Below the pieces are notes generated by a model that was given only the letters and a program-made list of their open reading frames with translations, was not told where the DNA came from and searched no databases. Shown here in pieces: positions 10,498 to 23,355 of a stretch of 64,000 nt of DNA. Both the position numbers and the translations under genes were made by a program. Source of the stretch: Vespa crabro (Eukaryota; Arthropoda; Insecta; Hymenoptera; Vespidae); contig NC_060955.1 of assembly GCF_910589235.1 (NCBI RefSeq), positions 13,102,837-13,166,836 on the forward strand, read 5' to 3'. Each line of letters opens with the position of its first letter. Within the stretch, counting starts at the first letter, position 1.

Positions 10498-12188
10498 CCT
10501 GACTGTGTGTAAATAGAAGTTTTAACATGAAAATTGTCGAAAAATGAGATCGACAAATGCGAATTTTGTTAAATGCTGAGATAAAATCGTGAACACATTG
10601 AAATTACTCGTACCACAGCTTCAGAAATGTTTCCAATCTATTCGGACATTGTATTTCTTAAGATCAAACATCCATTTTATCTTCGAATCGACGTTTTAAC
10701 CTTGTTTCATATGTTGTATACGATTATTAGCTCATAAAGAAGTATCATCGAAATACGAAATTTCAAATCTCAATCGATATCAATGCTTTTATATTCTATC
10801 GACGCAGAATATACAATGGAACAAGAACATAAGTTTGTCACAATGTGTAAATACGAGTTTTAACAAGAATATTGTCGAAAATTGAGATCGACACATGCGA
10901 ATTTCTTTAATTGCAGAGATGTAATCGTGAAATCATTGAACTTACTCGTACCACAGCTTGAGAAATGTTTCCAATCTATTCGGACATTGTATTTCTGAAG
11001 ATCAAACATCCATTTTATCTTGGAATCGACGTTATAACCTTGTTTCATATTTTATATACGATTATTAGCTCATAAAGAAGTATCATAGAAATACGAAATT
11101 TGAAATCTCAATCAATATCAATGCTATTATATTCTATCGACGCAGAATATACAATGGAACAAGATCATATGTTTGTCACTATGTGTAAATACGAGTTTTA
11201 ACATGAATATTGTCGAAAATTGAGATCGACACATGCGAATTTCTTTAATTGCAGAGATGTAATCGTGAAATCATTGAACTTACTCGTACCACAGCTTGAG
11301 AAATGTTTCCAATCTATTCGGACATTGTATTTCTTAAGATCAAACATCCATTTTATCTTGGAATCGACGTTATAACCTTGTTTCATATTTTATATACGAT
11401 TATTAGCTCATAAAGAAGTATCATCGAAATACGAAATTTGAAATCTCAATCAATATCAATGCTATTATATTTTGTCGACGCAGAATACACAATGGAACAA
11501 GAACATAAGTTTGTCACAATGTGTAAATACGAGTTTTAACAAGAATATTGTCGAAAATTGAGATTGACACATGCGAATTTCTTTAATTGCAGAGATGTAA
11601 TCGTGAAATCATTGAACTTACTCGTACCACAGCTTGAGAAATGTTTCCAATCTATTCGGACATTGTATTTCTGAAGATCAAACATCCATTTTATCTTGGA
11701 ATCGACGTTATAACCTTGTTTCATATTTTATATACGATTATTAGCTCATAAAGAAGTATCATAGAAATACGAAATTTGAAATCTCAATCAATATCAATGC
11801 TATTATATTCTATCGACGCAGAATATACAATGGAACAAGATCATATGTTTGTCACTATGTGTAAATACGAGTTTCAACATGAATATTGTAGAAAAATTAG
11901 ATCGACACATGCGAATTTCGTTAATTGCTGAGATTTAATCGTAAAAGCATTGAACTAACTCGTACCACAGCTTGAGAATTGTTTCCAATCGATTCGGACA
12001 TTGTATTTCTGAAGATCAAACATCTATTTTATCTTGGAATCGACGTTTTAACCTTGTGTCTTATCGTATATACGTTTTTTCGTTCAAAATGGCGTACCAT
12101 CGAAATACGAAATAATGAAATCTCATTCAATTTCAATTAGTTTATATTCTGTCGACGCAGAATAAAGATTACAACAAGAATATATCTG
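10498..12188 (+). repeat. HOR unit 10: A-B-B-B-C, 1691 bp
   Basis: A carries unit 2's marks (CTTAAG, CTTCGAATCG), whereas the following B-B-B-C matches unit 3, including AAAATTAGATCG. This is the product expected from loss of one 1015-bp unit by exchange within A. The third B has a private GAGATTGACAC. Confidence 0.93.
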
Positions 12189-12865
12189 CCTGACTGTGTG
12201 TAAATAGAAGTTTTAACATGAAAATTGTCGAAAAATGAGATCGACAAATGCGAATTTTGTTAAATGCTGAGATAAAATCGTGAACACATTGAAATTACTC
12301 GTACCACAGCTTCAGAAATGTTTCCAATCTATTCGGACATTGTATTTCTGAAGATCAAACATCCATTTTATCTTGGAATCGACGTTATAACCTTGTTTCA
12401 TATTTTATATACGATTATTAGCTCATAAAGAAGTATCATAGAAATATGAAATTTGAAATCTCAATCAATATCAATGATATTATATTCTATCGACGCAGAA
12501 TATACAATGGAACAAGATCATATGTTTGTCACTATGTGTAAATACGAGTTTCAACATGAATATTGTAGAAAAATGAGATCGACACATGCGAATTTCGTTA
12601 ATTGCTGAGATTTAATCGTAAAAGCATTGAACTAACTCGTACCACAGCTTGGTAATTGTTTCCAATCGATTCGGACATTGTATTTCTGAAGATCAAACAT
12701 CTATTTTATCTTGGAATCGACGTTTTAACCTTGTGTCTTATCGTATATACGTTTTTTCGTTCAAAATGGCGTACCATCGAAATACGAAATAATGAAATCT
12801 CATTCAATTTCAATTAGTTTATATTCTGTCGACGCAGAATAAAGATTACAACAAGAATATATCTG
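12189..12865 (+). repeat. HOR unit 11: A/B hybrid-C, 677 bp
   Basis: Copy of unit 4 at +8119 bp with the same hybrid switch (about 12314-12385). Private changes are GAAATATGAAATT, TCAATGATATT and CTTGGTAATTG. Confidence 0.92.
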
Positions 12866-13880
12866 CCTGACTGTGTGTAAATAGAAGTTTTAACATGAAA
12901 ATTGTCGAAAAATGAGATCGACAAATGCGAATTTTGTTAAATGCTGAGATAAAATCGTGAACACATTGAAATTACTCGTACCACAGCTTCAGAAATGTTT
13001 CCAATCTATTCGGACATTGTATTTCTGAAGATCAAACATCCATTTTATCTTGGAATCGACGTTTTAACCTTGTTTCATATGTTGTATACGATTATTAGCT
13101 CATAAAGAAGTATCATCGAAATACGAAATTTCAAATCTCAATCGATATCAATGCTTTTATATTCTATCGACGCAGAATATACAATGGAACAAGAACATAA
13201 GTTTGTCACAATGTGTAAATACGAGTTTTAACAAGAATATTGTCGAAAATTGAGATCGACACATGCGAATTTCTTTAATTGCAGAGATGTAATCGTGAAA
13301 TCATTGAACTTACTCGTACCACAGCTTGAGAAATGTTTCCAATCTATTCGGACATTGTATTTCTGAAGATCAAACATCCATTTTATCTTGGAATCGAAGT
13401 TATAACCTTGTTTCATATTTTATATACGATTATTAGCTCATAAAGAAGTATCATAGAAATACGAAATTTGAAATCTCAATCAATATCAATGCTATTATAT
13501 TCTGTCGACGCAGAATACACAATGGAACAAGAACATAAGTTTGTCACTATGTGTAAATTCGAGTTTCAACATGAATATTGTAGAAAAATGAGATCGACAC
13601 ATGCGAATTTCGTTAATTGCTGAGATTTAATCGTAAAAGCATTGAACTCACTCGTACCACAGCTTGAGAATTGTTTCCAATCGATTCGGACATTGTATTT
13701 CTGAAGATCAAACATCTATTTTATCTTGGAATCGACGTTTTAACCTTGTGTCTTATCGTATATACGTTTTTTCGTTCAAAATGGCGTACCATCGAAATAC
13801 GAAATAATGAAATCTCATTCAAATTCAATTAGTTTATATTCTGTCGACGCAGAATAAAGATTACAACAAGAATATATCTG
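12866..13880 (+). repeat. HOR unit 12: A-B-C, 1015 bp
   Basis: Copy of unit 5 at +8119 bp, sharing ATCGAAGTTATAACC and TTGAACTCACTCG. Confidence 0.93.
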
Positions 13881-14895
13881 CCTGACTGTGTGTAAATAGA
13901 AGTTTTAACATGAAAATTGTCGAAAAATGAGATCGACAAATGCGAATTTTGTTAAATGCTGAGATAAAATCGTGAACACATTGAAATTACTCGTACCACA
14001 GCTTCAGAAATGTTTCCAATCTATTCGGACATTGTATTTCTGAAGATCAAACATCCATTTTATCTTGGAATCGACGTTTTAACCTTGTTTCATATGTTGT
14101 ATACGATTATTAGCTCATAAAGAAGTATCATCGAAATACGAAATTTCAAATCTCAATCGATATCAATGCTTTTATATTCTATCGACGCAGAATATACAAT
14201 GGAACAAGAACATAAGTTTGTCACAATGTGTAAATACGAGTTTTAACAAGAATATTGTCGAAAATTGAGATCGACACATGCGAATTTCTTTAATTGCAGA
14301 GATGTAATCGTGAAATCATTGAACTTACTCGTACCACAGCTTGAGAAATGTTTCCAATCTATTCGGACATTGTATTTCTGAAGATCAAACATCCATTTTA
14401 TCTTGGAATCGACGTTATAACCTTGTTTCATATTTTATATACGATTATTAGCTCATAAAGAAGTATCATAGAAATACGAAATTTGAAATCTCAATCAATA
14501 TCAATGCTATTATATTCTGTCGACGCAGAATACACAATGGAACAAGAACATAAGTTTGTCACTATGTGTAAATTCGAGTTTCAACATGAATATTGTAGAA
14601 AAATGAGATCGACACATGCGAATTTCGTTAATTGCAGAAATTTAATCGTGAAAGCATTGAACTAACACGTACCACAGCTTGAGAATTGTTTCCAATCGAT
14701 TCGGACATTGTATTTCTGAAGATCAAGCATCTATTTTATATTGGAATCGACGTTTTAACCTTGTTTCTTATCGTATATACGTTTTTTCGTTCATAATGGC
14801 GTACCATCGAAATACGAAATAATGAAATCTCATTCAAATTCAATTAGTTTATATTCTGTCGACGCATAATAAAGATTACAACAAGAATATATCTG
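13881..14895 (+). repeat. HOR unit 13: A-B-C, 1015 bp
   Basis: Last unit of the left-hand subfamily: B still has TTTTAACAAGAATATTG and ATCATAGAAATACG. C has the first TTGCAGAAATTT and the first CGCATAATAAAG, features common further right, plus a private ATCAAGCATC. Confidence 0.93.
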
Positions 14896-15572
14896 CCTGA
14901 CTGTGTGTAAATAGAAGTTTTAACATGAAAATTGTCGAAAAATGAGATCGACAAATGCGAATTTTGTTAAATGCTGAGATAAAATCGTGAACACATTGAA
15001 ATTACTCGTACCACAGCTTCAGAAATGTTTCCAATCTATTCGGACATTGTATTTCTGAAGATCAAACATCCATTTTATCTTGGAATAGACGTTATAACCT
15101 TGTTTCATATGTTGTATACGATTATTAGCTCATAAAGAAGTATCATCGAAATACGAAATTTCAAATCTCAATCAATATCAATGCTTTTATATTCTATCGA
15201 CGCAGAATATACAATGGAACAAGAACATAAGTTTGTCACTATGTGTAAATACGAGTTATAACATGAATATTGTCGAAAAATGAGATCGACACATGCGAAT
15301 TTCGTTAATTGCAGAAATTTAATCGTGAAAGCATTGAACTAACACGTACCACAGCTTGAGAATTTTTTCCAATCGATTCGGACATTGTATTTCTGAAGAT
15401 CAAACATCTATTTTATATTGGAATCGACGTTTTAACCTTGTGTCTTATCGTATATACGTTTTTTCGTTCAAAATGGCGTACCATCGAAATACGAAATAAT
15501 GAAATCTCATTCAAATTCAATTAGTTTATATTCTGTCGACGCAGAATAAAGATTACAACAAGAATATATCTG
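14896..15572 (+). repeat. HOR unit 14: A-B/C hybrid, 677 bp
   Basis: A has GAATAGACGTTATAACC. The second monomer begins like B (TACGAGTTATAACATG, GTCGAA) and becomes C within about 15275-15303 (TTTCGTTAATTGCAGAAATTT). Private GAATTTTTTCC. Confidence 0.9.
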
Positions 15573-16586
15573 CCTGACTGTGTGTAAATAGAAGTTTTAA
15601 CATGAAAATTGTCGAAAAATGAGATCGACAAATGCGAATTTTGTTAAATGCTGACATAAAATCGTGAACACATTGAAATTACTCGTACCACAGCTTCAGA
15701 AATGTTTCCAATCTATTCGGACATTGTATTTCTGAAGATCAAACATCCATTTTATCTTGGAATCGACGTTATAACCTTGTTTCATATGTTGTATACGATT
15801 ATTAGCTCATAAAGAAGTATCATCGAAATACGAAATTTCAAATCTCAATCAATACCAATGCTTTTATATTCTATCGACGCAGAATATACAATGGAACAAG
15901 AACATAAGTTTGTCACTATGTGTAAATACGAGTTTTAACATGAATATTGTCGAAAAATGAGATCGACACATGCGAATTTCTTTAATTGCAGAGATGTAAT
16001 CGTGAAATCATAAAACTTACTCGTACCACAGCTTGAGAAATGTTTCCAATCTATACGGACATTGTATTTCTGTAGATCAAACATTCATTTTATCTTGGAA
16101 TCGACGTTATAAACTTGTTTCATATTTTATATACGATTATTAGCTCATAAAGAAGTATCATCGAATTACGAAATTTGAAATCTCAATCAATATCAATGCT
16201 ATTATATTCTATCGACGGAGAATATACAATGGAACAAGATCATAAGTTTGTCCCTATGTGTAAATACGAGTTTCAACATGAATATTGTAGAAAAATGAGA
16301 TCGACACATGCGAATTTCGTTAATTGCTGAGATTTAATCGTGAAAGCATTGAACTAACTCGTACCACAGCCTGAGAATTGTTTCCAATCGATTCGGACAT
16401 TGTATTTCTGAAAATCAAACATCTATTTTATCTTGGAATCGACGTTTTAACCTTGTGTCTTATCGTATATACGTTTTTTCGTTCATAATGGCGTACATCG
16501 AAATACGAAATAATGAAATCTCATTCAAATTCAATTAGTTTATATTCTGTCGACGCATAATACAGATTACAACAAGAATATATCTT
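15573..16586 (+). repeat. HOR unit 15: A-B'-C, 1014 bp
   Basis: The only unit with a net indel. A has GCTGACATAAAA and AATACCAATG. B' is the first of a subtype with CATAAAACTTAC, CTATACGGAC, CTGTAGATC, AAACATTC and CGAATTACG. C has CAGCCTGAG and CTGAAAATC, with GCGTACATCG where others have GCGTACCATCG. Confidence 0.92.
16494..16497. other. 1-bp deletion in a type C monomer
   Basis: GCGTACATCG at 16491-16500 replaces GCGTACCATCG and shortens the unit to 1014 bp. It is the only net length deviation found among 62 units. Confidence 0.9.
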
Positions 16587-17263
16587 CCTGACTGTGTGTA
16601 AATAGAAGTTTTCACATGAAAATTGTCGAAAAATGAGATCGGCAAATGCGAATTTTGTTAAATGCTGAGATAAAATCGTGAACACATTGAAATTACTCGT
16701 ACCACAGATTGAGAAATGTTTCCAATCTATTCGGACATTGTATTTCTGTAGATCAATCATTCATTTTATCTTGGAATCGACGTTATAACCTTGTTTCATA
16801 TTTTATATACGATTATTAGCTCATAAAGAAGTATCATCGAATTACGAAATTTGAAATCTCAATCAATATCAATGCTATTATATTCTGTCGACGCAGAATA
16901 CACAATGGAACAAGAACATAAGTTTGTCACTATGTGTAAATTCGAGTTTCAACATGAATATTGTAGAAAAATGAGATCGACACATGCGAATTTCGTTAAT
17001 TGCAGAAATTTAATCGTGAAAGCATTGAACTAACACGTACCACAGCTTGAGAATTGTTTCCAATCGATTCGGACATTGTATTTCTGAAGATCAAACATCT
17101 ATTTTATATTGGAATCGACGTTTTAACCTTGTTTCTTATCGTATATACGTTTTTTCGATCATAATGGCGTACCATCGAAATACGAAATAATGAAATCTCA
17201 TTCAAATTCAATTAGTTTATATTCTGTCGACGCAGAATAAAGATTACAACAAGAATATATCTG
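16587..17263 (+). repeat. HOR unit 16: A/B' hybrid-C, 677 bp
   Basis: First unit starting with TCTTCCTGAC. It has TTTTCACATG and GATCGGCAAATG. A switches to B' around 16700-16710 (CAGATTGAG, CTGTAGATCAATCATTC). C has TTGCAGAAATTT and a private TTTTTCGATCAT. Confidence 0.9.
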
Positions 17264-18278
17264 CCTGACTGTGTGTAAATAGAAGTTTTAACATGAAAAT
17301 TGTCGAAAAATGAGATCGACAAATGCGAATTTTGTTAAATGCTGAGATAAAATCGTGAACACATTGAAATTACTCGAACCACAGCTTCAGAAATGTTTCC
17401 AATCTATTCGGACATTGTATTTCTGAAGATCAAACATCCATTTTATCTTGGAATCGACGTTATAACCTTGTTTCATATGTTGTATACGATTATTAGCTCA
17501 TAACGAAGTATCATCGAAATACGAAATTTCAAATCTCAATCAATATCAATGCTTTTATATTCTATCGACGCAGAATATACAATGGAACAAGAACATAAGT
17601 TTGTCACTATGTGTAAATACGAGTTTTAACATGAATATTGTCGAAAAATGAGATCGACACATGCGAATTTCTTTAATTGCAGAGATGTAATCGTGAAATC
17701 ATAAAACTTACTCGTACCACAGCTTGAGAAATGTTTCCAATCTATACGGACATTGTATTTCTGTAGATCAAACATTCATTTTATCTTGGAATCGACGTTA
17801 TAACCTTGTTTCATATTTTATATACGATTATTAGCTCATAAAGAAGTATCATCGAATTACGAAATTTGAAATCTCAATCAATATCAATGCTATTATATTC
17901 TATCGACGCAGAATATACAATGGAACAAGATCATAAGTTTGTCACTATGTGTAAATACGAGTTTCAACATGAATATTGTAGAAAAATGAGATCGACACAT
18001 GCGAATTTCGTTAATTGCTGAGATTTAATCGTGAAAGCATTGAACTAACTCGTACCACAGCCTGAGAATTGTTTCCAATCGATTCGGACATTGTATTTCT
18101 GAAAATCAAACATCTATTTTATCTTGGAATCGACGTTTTAACCTTGTGTCTTATCGTATATACGTTTTTTCGTTCATAATGGCGTACCATCGAAATACGA
18201 AATAATGAAATCTCATTCAAATTCAATTAGTTTATATTCTGTCGACGCATAATAAAGATTACAACAAGAATATATCTT
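17264..18278 (+). repeat. HOR unit 17: A-B'-C, 1015 bp
   Basis: A has ACTCGAACCACAG and CTCATAACGAAG. B' has CATAAAACTT. C has CAGCCTGAG and CTGAAAATC. All recur in unit 18. Confidence 0.93.
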
Positions 18279-19293
18279 CCTGACTGTGTGTAAATAGAAG
18301 TTTTCACATGAAAATTGTCGAAAAATGAGATCGGCAAATGCGAATTTTGTTAAATGCTGAGATAAAATCGTGAACACATTGAAATTACTCGAACCACAGC
18401 TTCAGAAATGTTTCCAATCTATTCGGACATTGTATTTCTGAAGATCAAACATCCATTTTATCTTGGAATCGACGTTATAACCTTGTTTCATATGTTGTAT
18501 ACGATTATTAGCTCATAACGAAGTATCATCGAAATACGAAATTTCAAATCTCAATCAATATCAATGCTTTTATATTCTATCGACGCAGAATATACAATGG
18601 AACAAGAACATAAGTTTGTCACTATGTGTAAATACGAGTTTTAACATGAATATTGTCGAAAAATGAGATCGACACATGCGAATTTCTTTAATTGCAGAGA
18701 TGTAATCGTGAAATCATAAAACTTACTCGTACCACAGCTTGAGAAATGTTTCCAATCTATACGGACATTGTATTTCTGTAGATCAAACATTCATTTTATC
18801 TTGGAATCGACGTTATAACCTTGTTTCATATTTTATATACGATTATTAGCTCATAAAGAAGTATCATCGAATTACGAAATTTGAAATCTCAATCAATATC
18901 AATGCTATTATATTCTATCGACGCAGAATATACAATGGAACAAGATCATAAGTTTGTCACTATGTGTAAATACGAGTTTCAACATGAATATTGTAGAAAA
19001 ATGAGATCGACACATGCGAATTTCGTTAATTGCTGAGATTTAATCGTGAAAGCATTGAACTAACTCGTACCACAGCCTGAGAATTGTTTCCAATCGATTC
19101 GGACATTGTATTTCTGAAAATCAAACATCTATTTTATCTTGGAATCGACGTTTTAACCTTGTGTCTTATCGTATATACGTTTTTTCGTTCATAATGGCGT
19201 ACCATCGAAATACGAAATAATGAAATCTCATTCAAATTCAATTAGTTTATATTCTGTCGACGCATAATAAAGATTACAACAAGAATATATCTT
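18279..19293 (+). repeat. HOR unit 18: A-B'-C, 1015 bp
   Basis: Tandem near-copy of unit 17, including ACTCGAACCACAG and CTCATAACGAAG. The first part of A differs (TCTTCCTGAC, TTTTCACATG, GATCGGCAAATG), which places one exchange point between there and the shared marks. Confidence 0.93.
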
Positions 19294-19970
19294 CCTGACT
19301 GTGTGTAAATAGAAGTTTTTACATGAAAATTGTCGAAAAATGAGATCGGCAAATGCGAATTTTGTTAAATGCTGAGATAAAATCGTGAACACATTGAAAT
19401 TACTCGTACCACAGCTTGAGAAATGATTCCAATCTATTCGGACATTGTATTTCTGTAGATCAATCATTCATTTTAACTTGGAATCGACGTTATAACCTTG
19501 TTTCATATTTTATATACGATTATTAGCTCATAAAGAAGTATCATCGAATTACGAAATTTGAAATCTCAATCAATATCAATGCTATTATATTCTATCGACG
19601 CAGAATATACAATGGAACAAGATCATAAGTTTGTCACTATGTGTAAATACGAGTTTCAACATGAATATTGTAGAAAAATGAGATCGACACATGCGAATTT
19701 CTTTAATTGCTGAGATTTAATCGTGAAAGCATTGAACTAACTCGTACCACAGCTTGAGAATTGTTTCCAATCGATTCGGACATTGTATTTCTGAAGATCA
19801 AACATCTATTTTATCTTGGAATCGACGTTTTAACCTTGTGTCTTATCGTATATACGTTTTTTCGTTCATAATGGCGTACCATCGAAATACGAAATAATGA
19901 AATCTCATTCAAATTCAATTAGTTTATATTCTGTCGACGCATAATAAAGATTGCAACAAGAATATATCTT
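19294..19970 (+). repeat. HOR unit 19: A/B' hybrid-C, 677 bp
   Basis: Hybrid like unit 16 (GATCGGCAAATG, GATCAATCATTC), with private GAAATGATTCC and TTTTAACTTGG. C has the B-like TTTCTTTAATTGCTGAG. It opens a run of six two-monomer units. Confidence 0.9.
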
Positions 19971-20647
19971 CCTGACTGTGTGTAAATAGAAGTTTTCACA
20001 TGAAAATTGTCGAAAAATGAGATCGACAAATGCGAATTTTGTTAAATGCTGAGATAAAATCGTGAACACATTGAAATTACTCGTACCACAGCTTCAGAAA
20101 TGTTTCCAATCTATTCGGACATTGTATTTCTGAAGATCAAACATTTATTTTATCTTGGAATCGACGTTATAACCTTGTTTCATATGTTGTATACGATTAT
20201 TAGCTCATAAAGAAGTATCATCGAAATACGAAATTTGAAATCTCAATCAATATCAATGCTATTATATTCTGTCGACGCAGAATACACAATGGAACAAGAA
20301 CATAAGTTTGTCACTAGGTGTAAATACGAGTTTTAACATGAATATTGTCGAAAATTGAGATCGACACATGCGAATTTCTTTAATTGCAGAGATGTAATCG
20401 TGAAATCATTGAACTTACACGTACCACAGCTTGAGAATTGTTTCCAATCGATTCGGACATTGTATTTCTGAAGATCAAACATCTATTTTATATTGGAATC
20501 GACGTTTTAACCTTGTTTCTTATCGTATATACGTTTTTTCGTTCATAATGGCGTACCATCGAAATACGAAATAATGAAATCTCATTCAAATTCAATTAGT
20601 TTATATTCTGTCGACGCATAATAAAGATTACAACAAGAATATATCTT
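19971..20647 (+). repeat. HOR unit 20: A(B tail)-B/C hybrid, 677 bp
   Basis: A has TTTTCACATG and ACATTTATTTT, then a B tail. The second monomer has the rare CACTAGGTGTAAAT, is B through GAACTTAC and becomes C at about 20418-20436 (GAGAATTG). Copy at unit 49. Confidence 0.92.
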
Positions 20648-21324
20648 CCTGACTGTGTGTAAATAGAAGTTTTCACATGAAAATTGTCGAAAAATGAGAT
20701 CGACAAATGCGAATTTTGTTAAATGCTGAGATAAAATCGTGAACACATTGAAATTACTCGTACCACAGCTTCAGAAATGTTTCCAATCTATTCGGACATT
20801 GTATTTCTGAAGATCAAACATTTATTTTATCTTGGAATCGACGTTATAACCATGTTTCATATGTTGTATACGATTATTAGCTCATAAAGAAGTATCATCG
20901 AAATACGAAATTTGAAATCTCAATCAATATCAATGCTATTATATTCTGTCGACGCAGAATACACAATGGAACAAGAACATAAGTTTGTCACTATGTGTAA
21001 ATACGAGTTTTAACATGAATATTGTCGAAAATTGAGATCGACACATGCGAATTTCTTTAATTGCAGAGATGTAATCGTGAAATCATTGAACTTACACGTA
21101 CCACAGCTTGAGAATTGTTTCCAATCGATTCGGACATTGTATTTCTGAAGATCAAACATCTATTTTATATTGGAATCGACGTTTTAACCTTGTTTCTTAT
21201 CGTATATACGTTTTTTCGTTCATAATGGCGTACCATCGAAATACGAAATAATGAAATCTCATTCAAATTCAATTAGTTTATATTCTGTCGACGCAGAATA
21301 AAGATTACAACAAGAATATATCTG
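20648..21324 (+). repeat. HOR unit 21: A(B tail)-B/C hybrid, 677 bp
   Basis: Same design as unit 20, with the rare ATAACCATGTTTCAT. Copy at unit 50. Units 20 and 21 look like products of a 677-bp tandem duplication. Confidence 0.92.
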
Positions 21325-22001
21325 CCTGACTGTGTGTAAATAGAAGTTTTAACATGAAAATTGACGAAAAATGAGATCGACAAATGCGAATTTTGTTAAA
21401 TGCTGAGATAAAATCGTGAACACATTGAAATTACTCGTACCACAGCTTCAGAAATGTTTCCAATCTATTCGGACATTGTATTTCTGAAGATCAAACATCC
21501 ATTTTATCTTGGAATCGACGTTTTAACCTTGTTTCATATGTTGTATACGATTATTAGCTCATAAAGAAGTATCATCGAAATACGAAATTTCAAATCTCGA
21601 TCGATATCAATGCTTTTTTATTCTATCGACGCAGAATATACAATGGAACAAGAACATAAGTTTGTCACTATGTGTAAATACGAGTTTTAACATGAATATT
21701 GTAGAAAAATGAGATCGACACATGCGAATTTCGTTAATTGCTGAGATTTAATCGTGAAAATATTGAACTAACTCGTACCACAGCTTGAGAATTGTTTCCA
21801 ATCGATTCGGACATTGTATTTCTGAAGATCAAACATCTATTTTATCTTGGAATCGACGTTTTAACCTTGTGTCTTATCGTATATACGTTCTTTCGTTCAT
21901 AATGGCGTACCATCGAAATACGAAATAATGAAATCTCATTCAAATTCAATTAGTTTATATTCTGTCGACGCATAATAAAGATTACAACAAGAATATATCT
22001 T
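21325..22001 (+). repeat. HOR unit 22: A-B/C hybrid, 677 bp
   Basis: A has AATTGACGAAAAATG, TCTCGATCGATATC and GCTTTTTTATTC. The second monomer starts TACGAGTTTTAAC, then is C from GTAGAAAAATG (switch about 21690-21703). It has GAAAATATTG and ACGTTCTTTCG. Copy at unit 51. Confidence 0.92.
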
Positions 22002-22678
22002 CCTGACTGTGTGTAAATAGAAGTTTTCACATGAAAATTGTCGTAAAATGAGATCGACAAATGCGAATTTTGTTAAATTCTGAGATAAAATCGTGAACAC
22101 ATTGAAATTACTCGTACCACAGCTTCAGAAATGTTTCCAATCTATTCGGACATTGTATTTCTGAAGATCAAACATTTATTTTATCTTGGAATCGACGTTA
22201 TAACCTTGTTTCATATGTTGTATACGATTATTAGCTCATAAAGAAGTATCATCGAAATACGAAATTTGAAATCTCAATCAATATCAATGCTATTATATTC
22301 TGTCGACGCAGAATACACAATGGAACAAGAACATAAGTTTGTCACTATGTGTAAATTCGAGTTTCAACATGAATATTGTAGAAAAATGAGATCGACACAT
22401 GCGAATTTCGTTAATTGCAGAGATTTAATCGTGAAAGCATTGAACTAACACGTACCACAGCTTGAGAATTGTTTCCAATCGATTCGGACATTTAATTTCT
22501 GAAGATCAAACATCTATTTTATATTGGAATCGACGTTTTAACCTTGTTTCTTATCGTATATACGTTTTTTCTTTCATAATGGCGTACCATCGAAATACGA
22601 AATAATGAAATCTCATTCAAATTCAATTAGTTTATATTCTGTCGACGCAGAATAAAGATTACAACAAGAATATATCTG
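22002..22678 (+). repeat. HOR unit 23: A(B tail)-C, 677 bp
   Basis: A has ATTGTCGTAAAATG, TTAAATTCTGAG and ACATTTATTTT. C has TGCAGAG, ACATTTAATTTC and TTTTTTCTTTCAT. Copy at unit 52. Confidence 0.92.
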
Positions 22679-23355
22679 CCTGACTGTGTGTAAATAGAAG
22701 TTTTAACATGAAAATTGTCGAAAAATGAGATCGACAAATGCGAATTTTGTTAAATGCTGAGATAAAATCGTGAACACATTGAAATTACTCGTACCACAGC
22801 TTCAGAAATGTTTCCAATCTATTCGGACATTGTATTTCTGAAGATCAAACATCCATTTTATCTTGGAATCGACGTTATAACCTTGTTTCATATTTTATAT
22901 ACGATTATTAGCTCATAAAGAAGTATCATCGAAATACGAAATTTGAAATCTCAATCAATATCAATGCTATTATATTTTGTCGACACAGAATACACAATGG
23001 AACAAGAACATAAGTTTGTCACAATGTGTAAATACGAGTTTTAACATGAATATTGTCGAAAATTGAGATCGACACATGCGAATTTCTTTAATTGCAGAGA
23101 TGTAATCGTGAAATCATTGAACTTACTCGTACCACAGCTTGAGAAATGTTTCCAATCTATTCGGACATTGTATTTCTGAAGATCAAACATCCATTTTATC
23201 TTGGAATCGACGTTTTAACCTTGTTTCTTATCGTATATTCGTTTTTTCGTTCATAATTGCGTACCATCGAAATACGAAATAATGAAATCTCATTCAAATT
23301 CAATTAGTTTATATTCTGTCGACGCAGAATAAAGATTACAACAAGAATATATCTG
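22679..23355 (+). repeat. HOR unit 24: A/B hybrid-B/C hybrid, 677 bp
   Basis: Two hybrids in one unit: A to B at about 22805-22875, B to C at about 23180-23225. Marks are TTTTGTCGACACAG, CGTATATTCG and CATAATTGCG. Unit 53 has the same marks with one more monomer. Confidence 0.9.
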
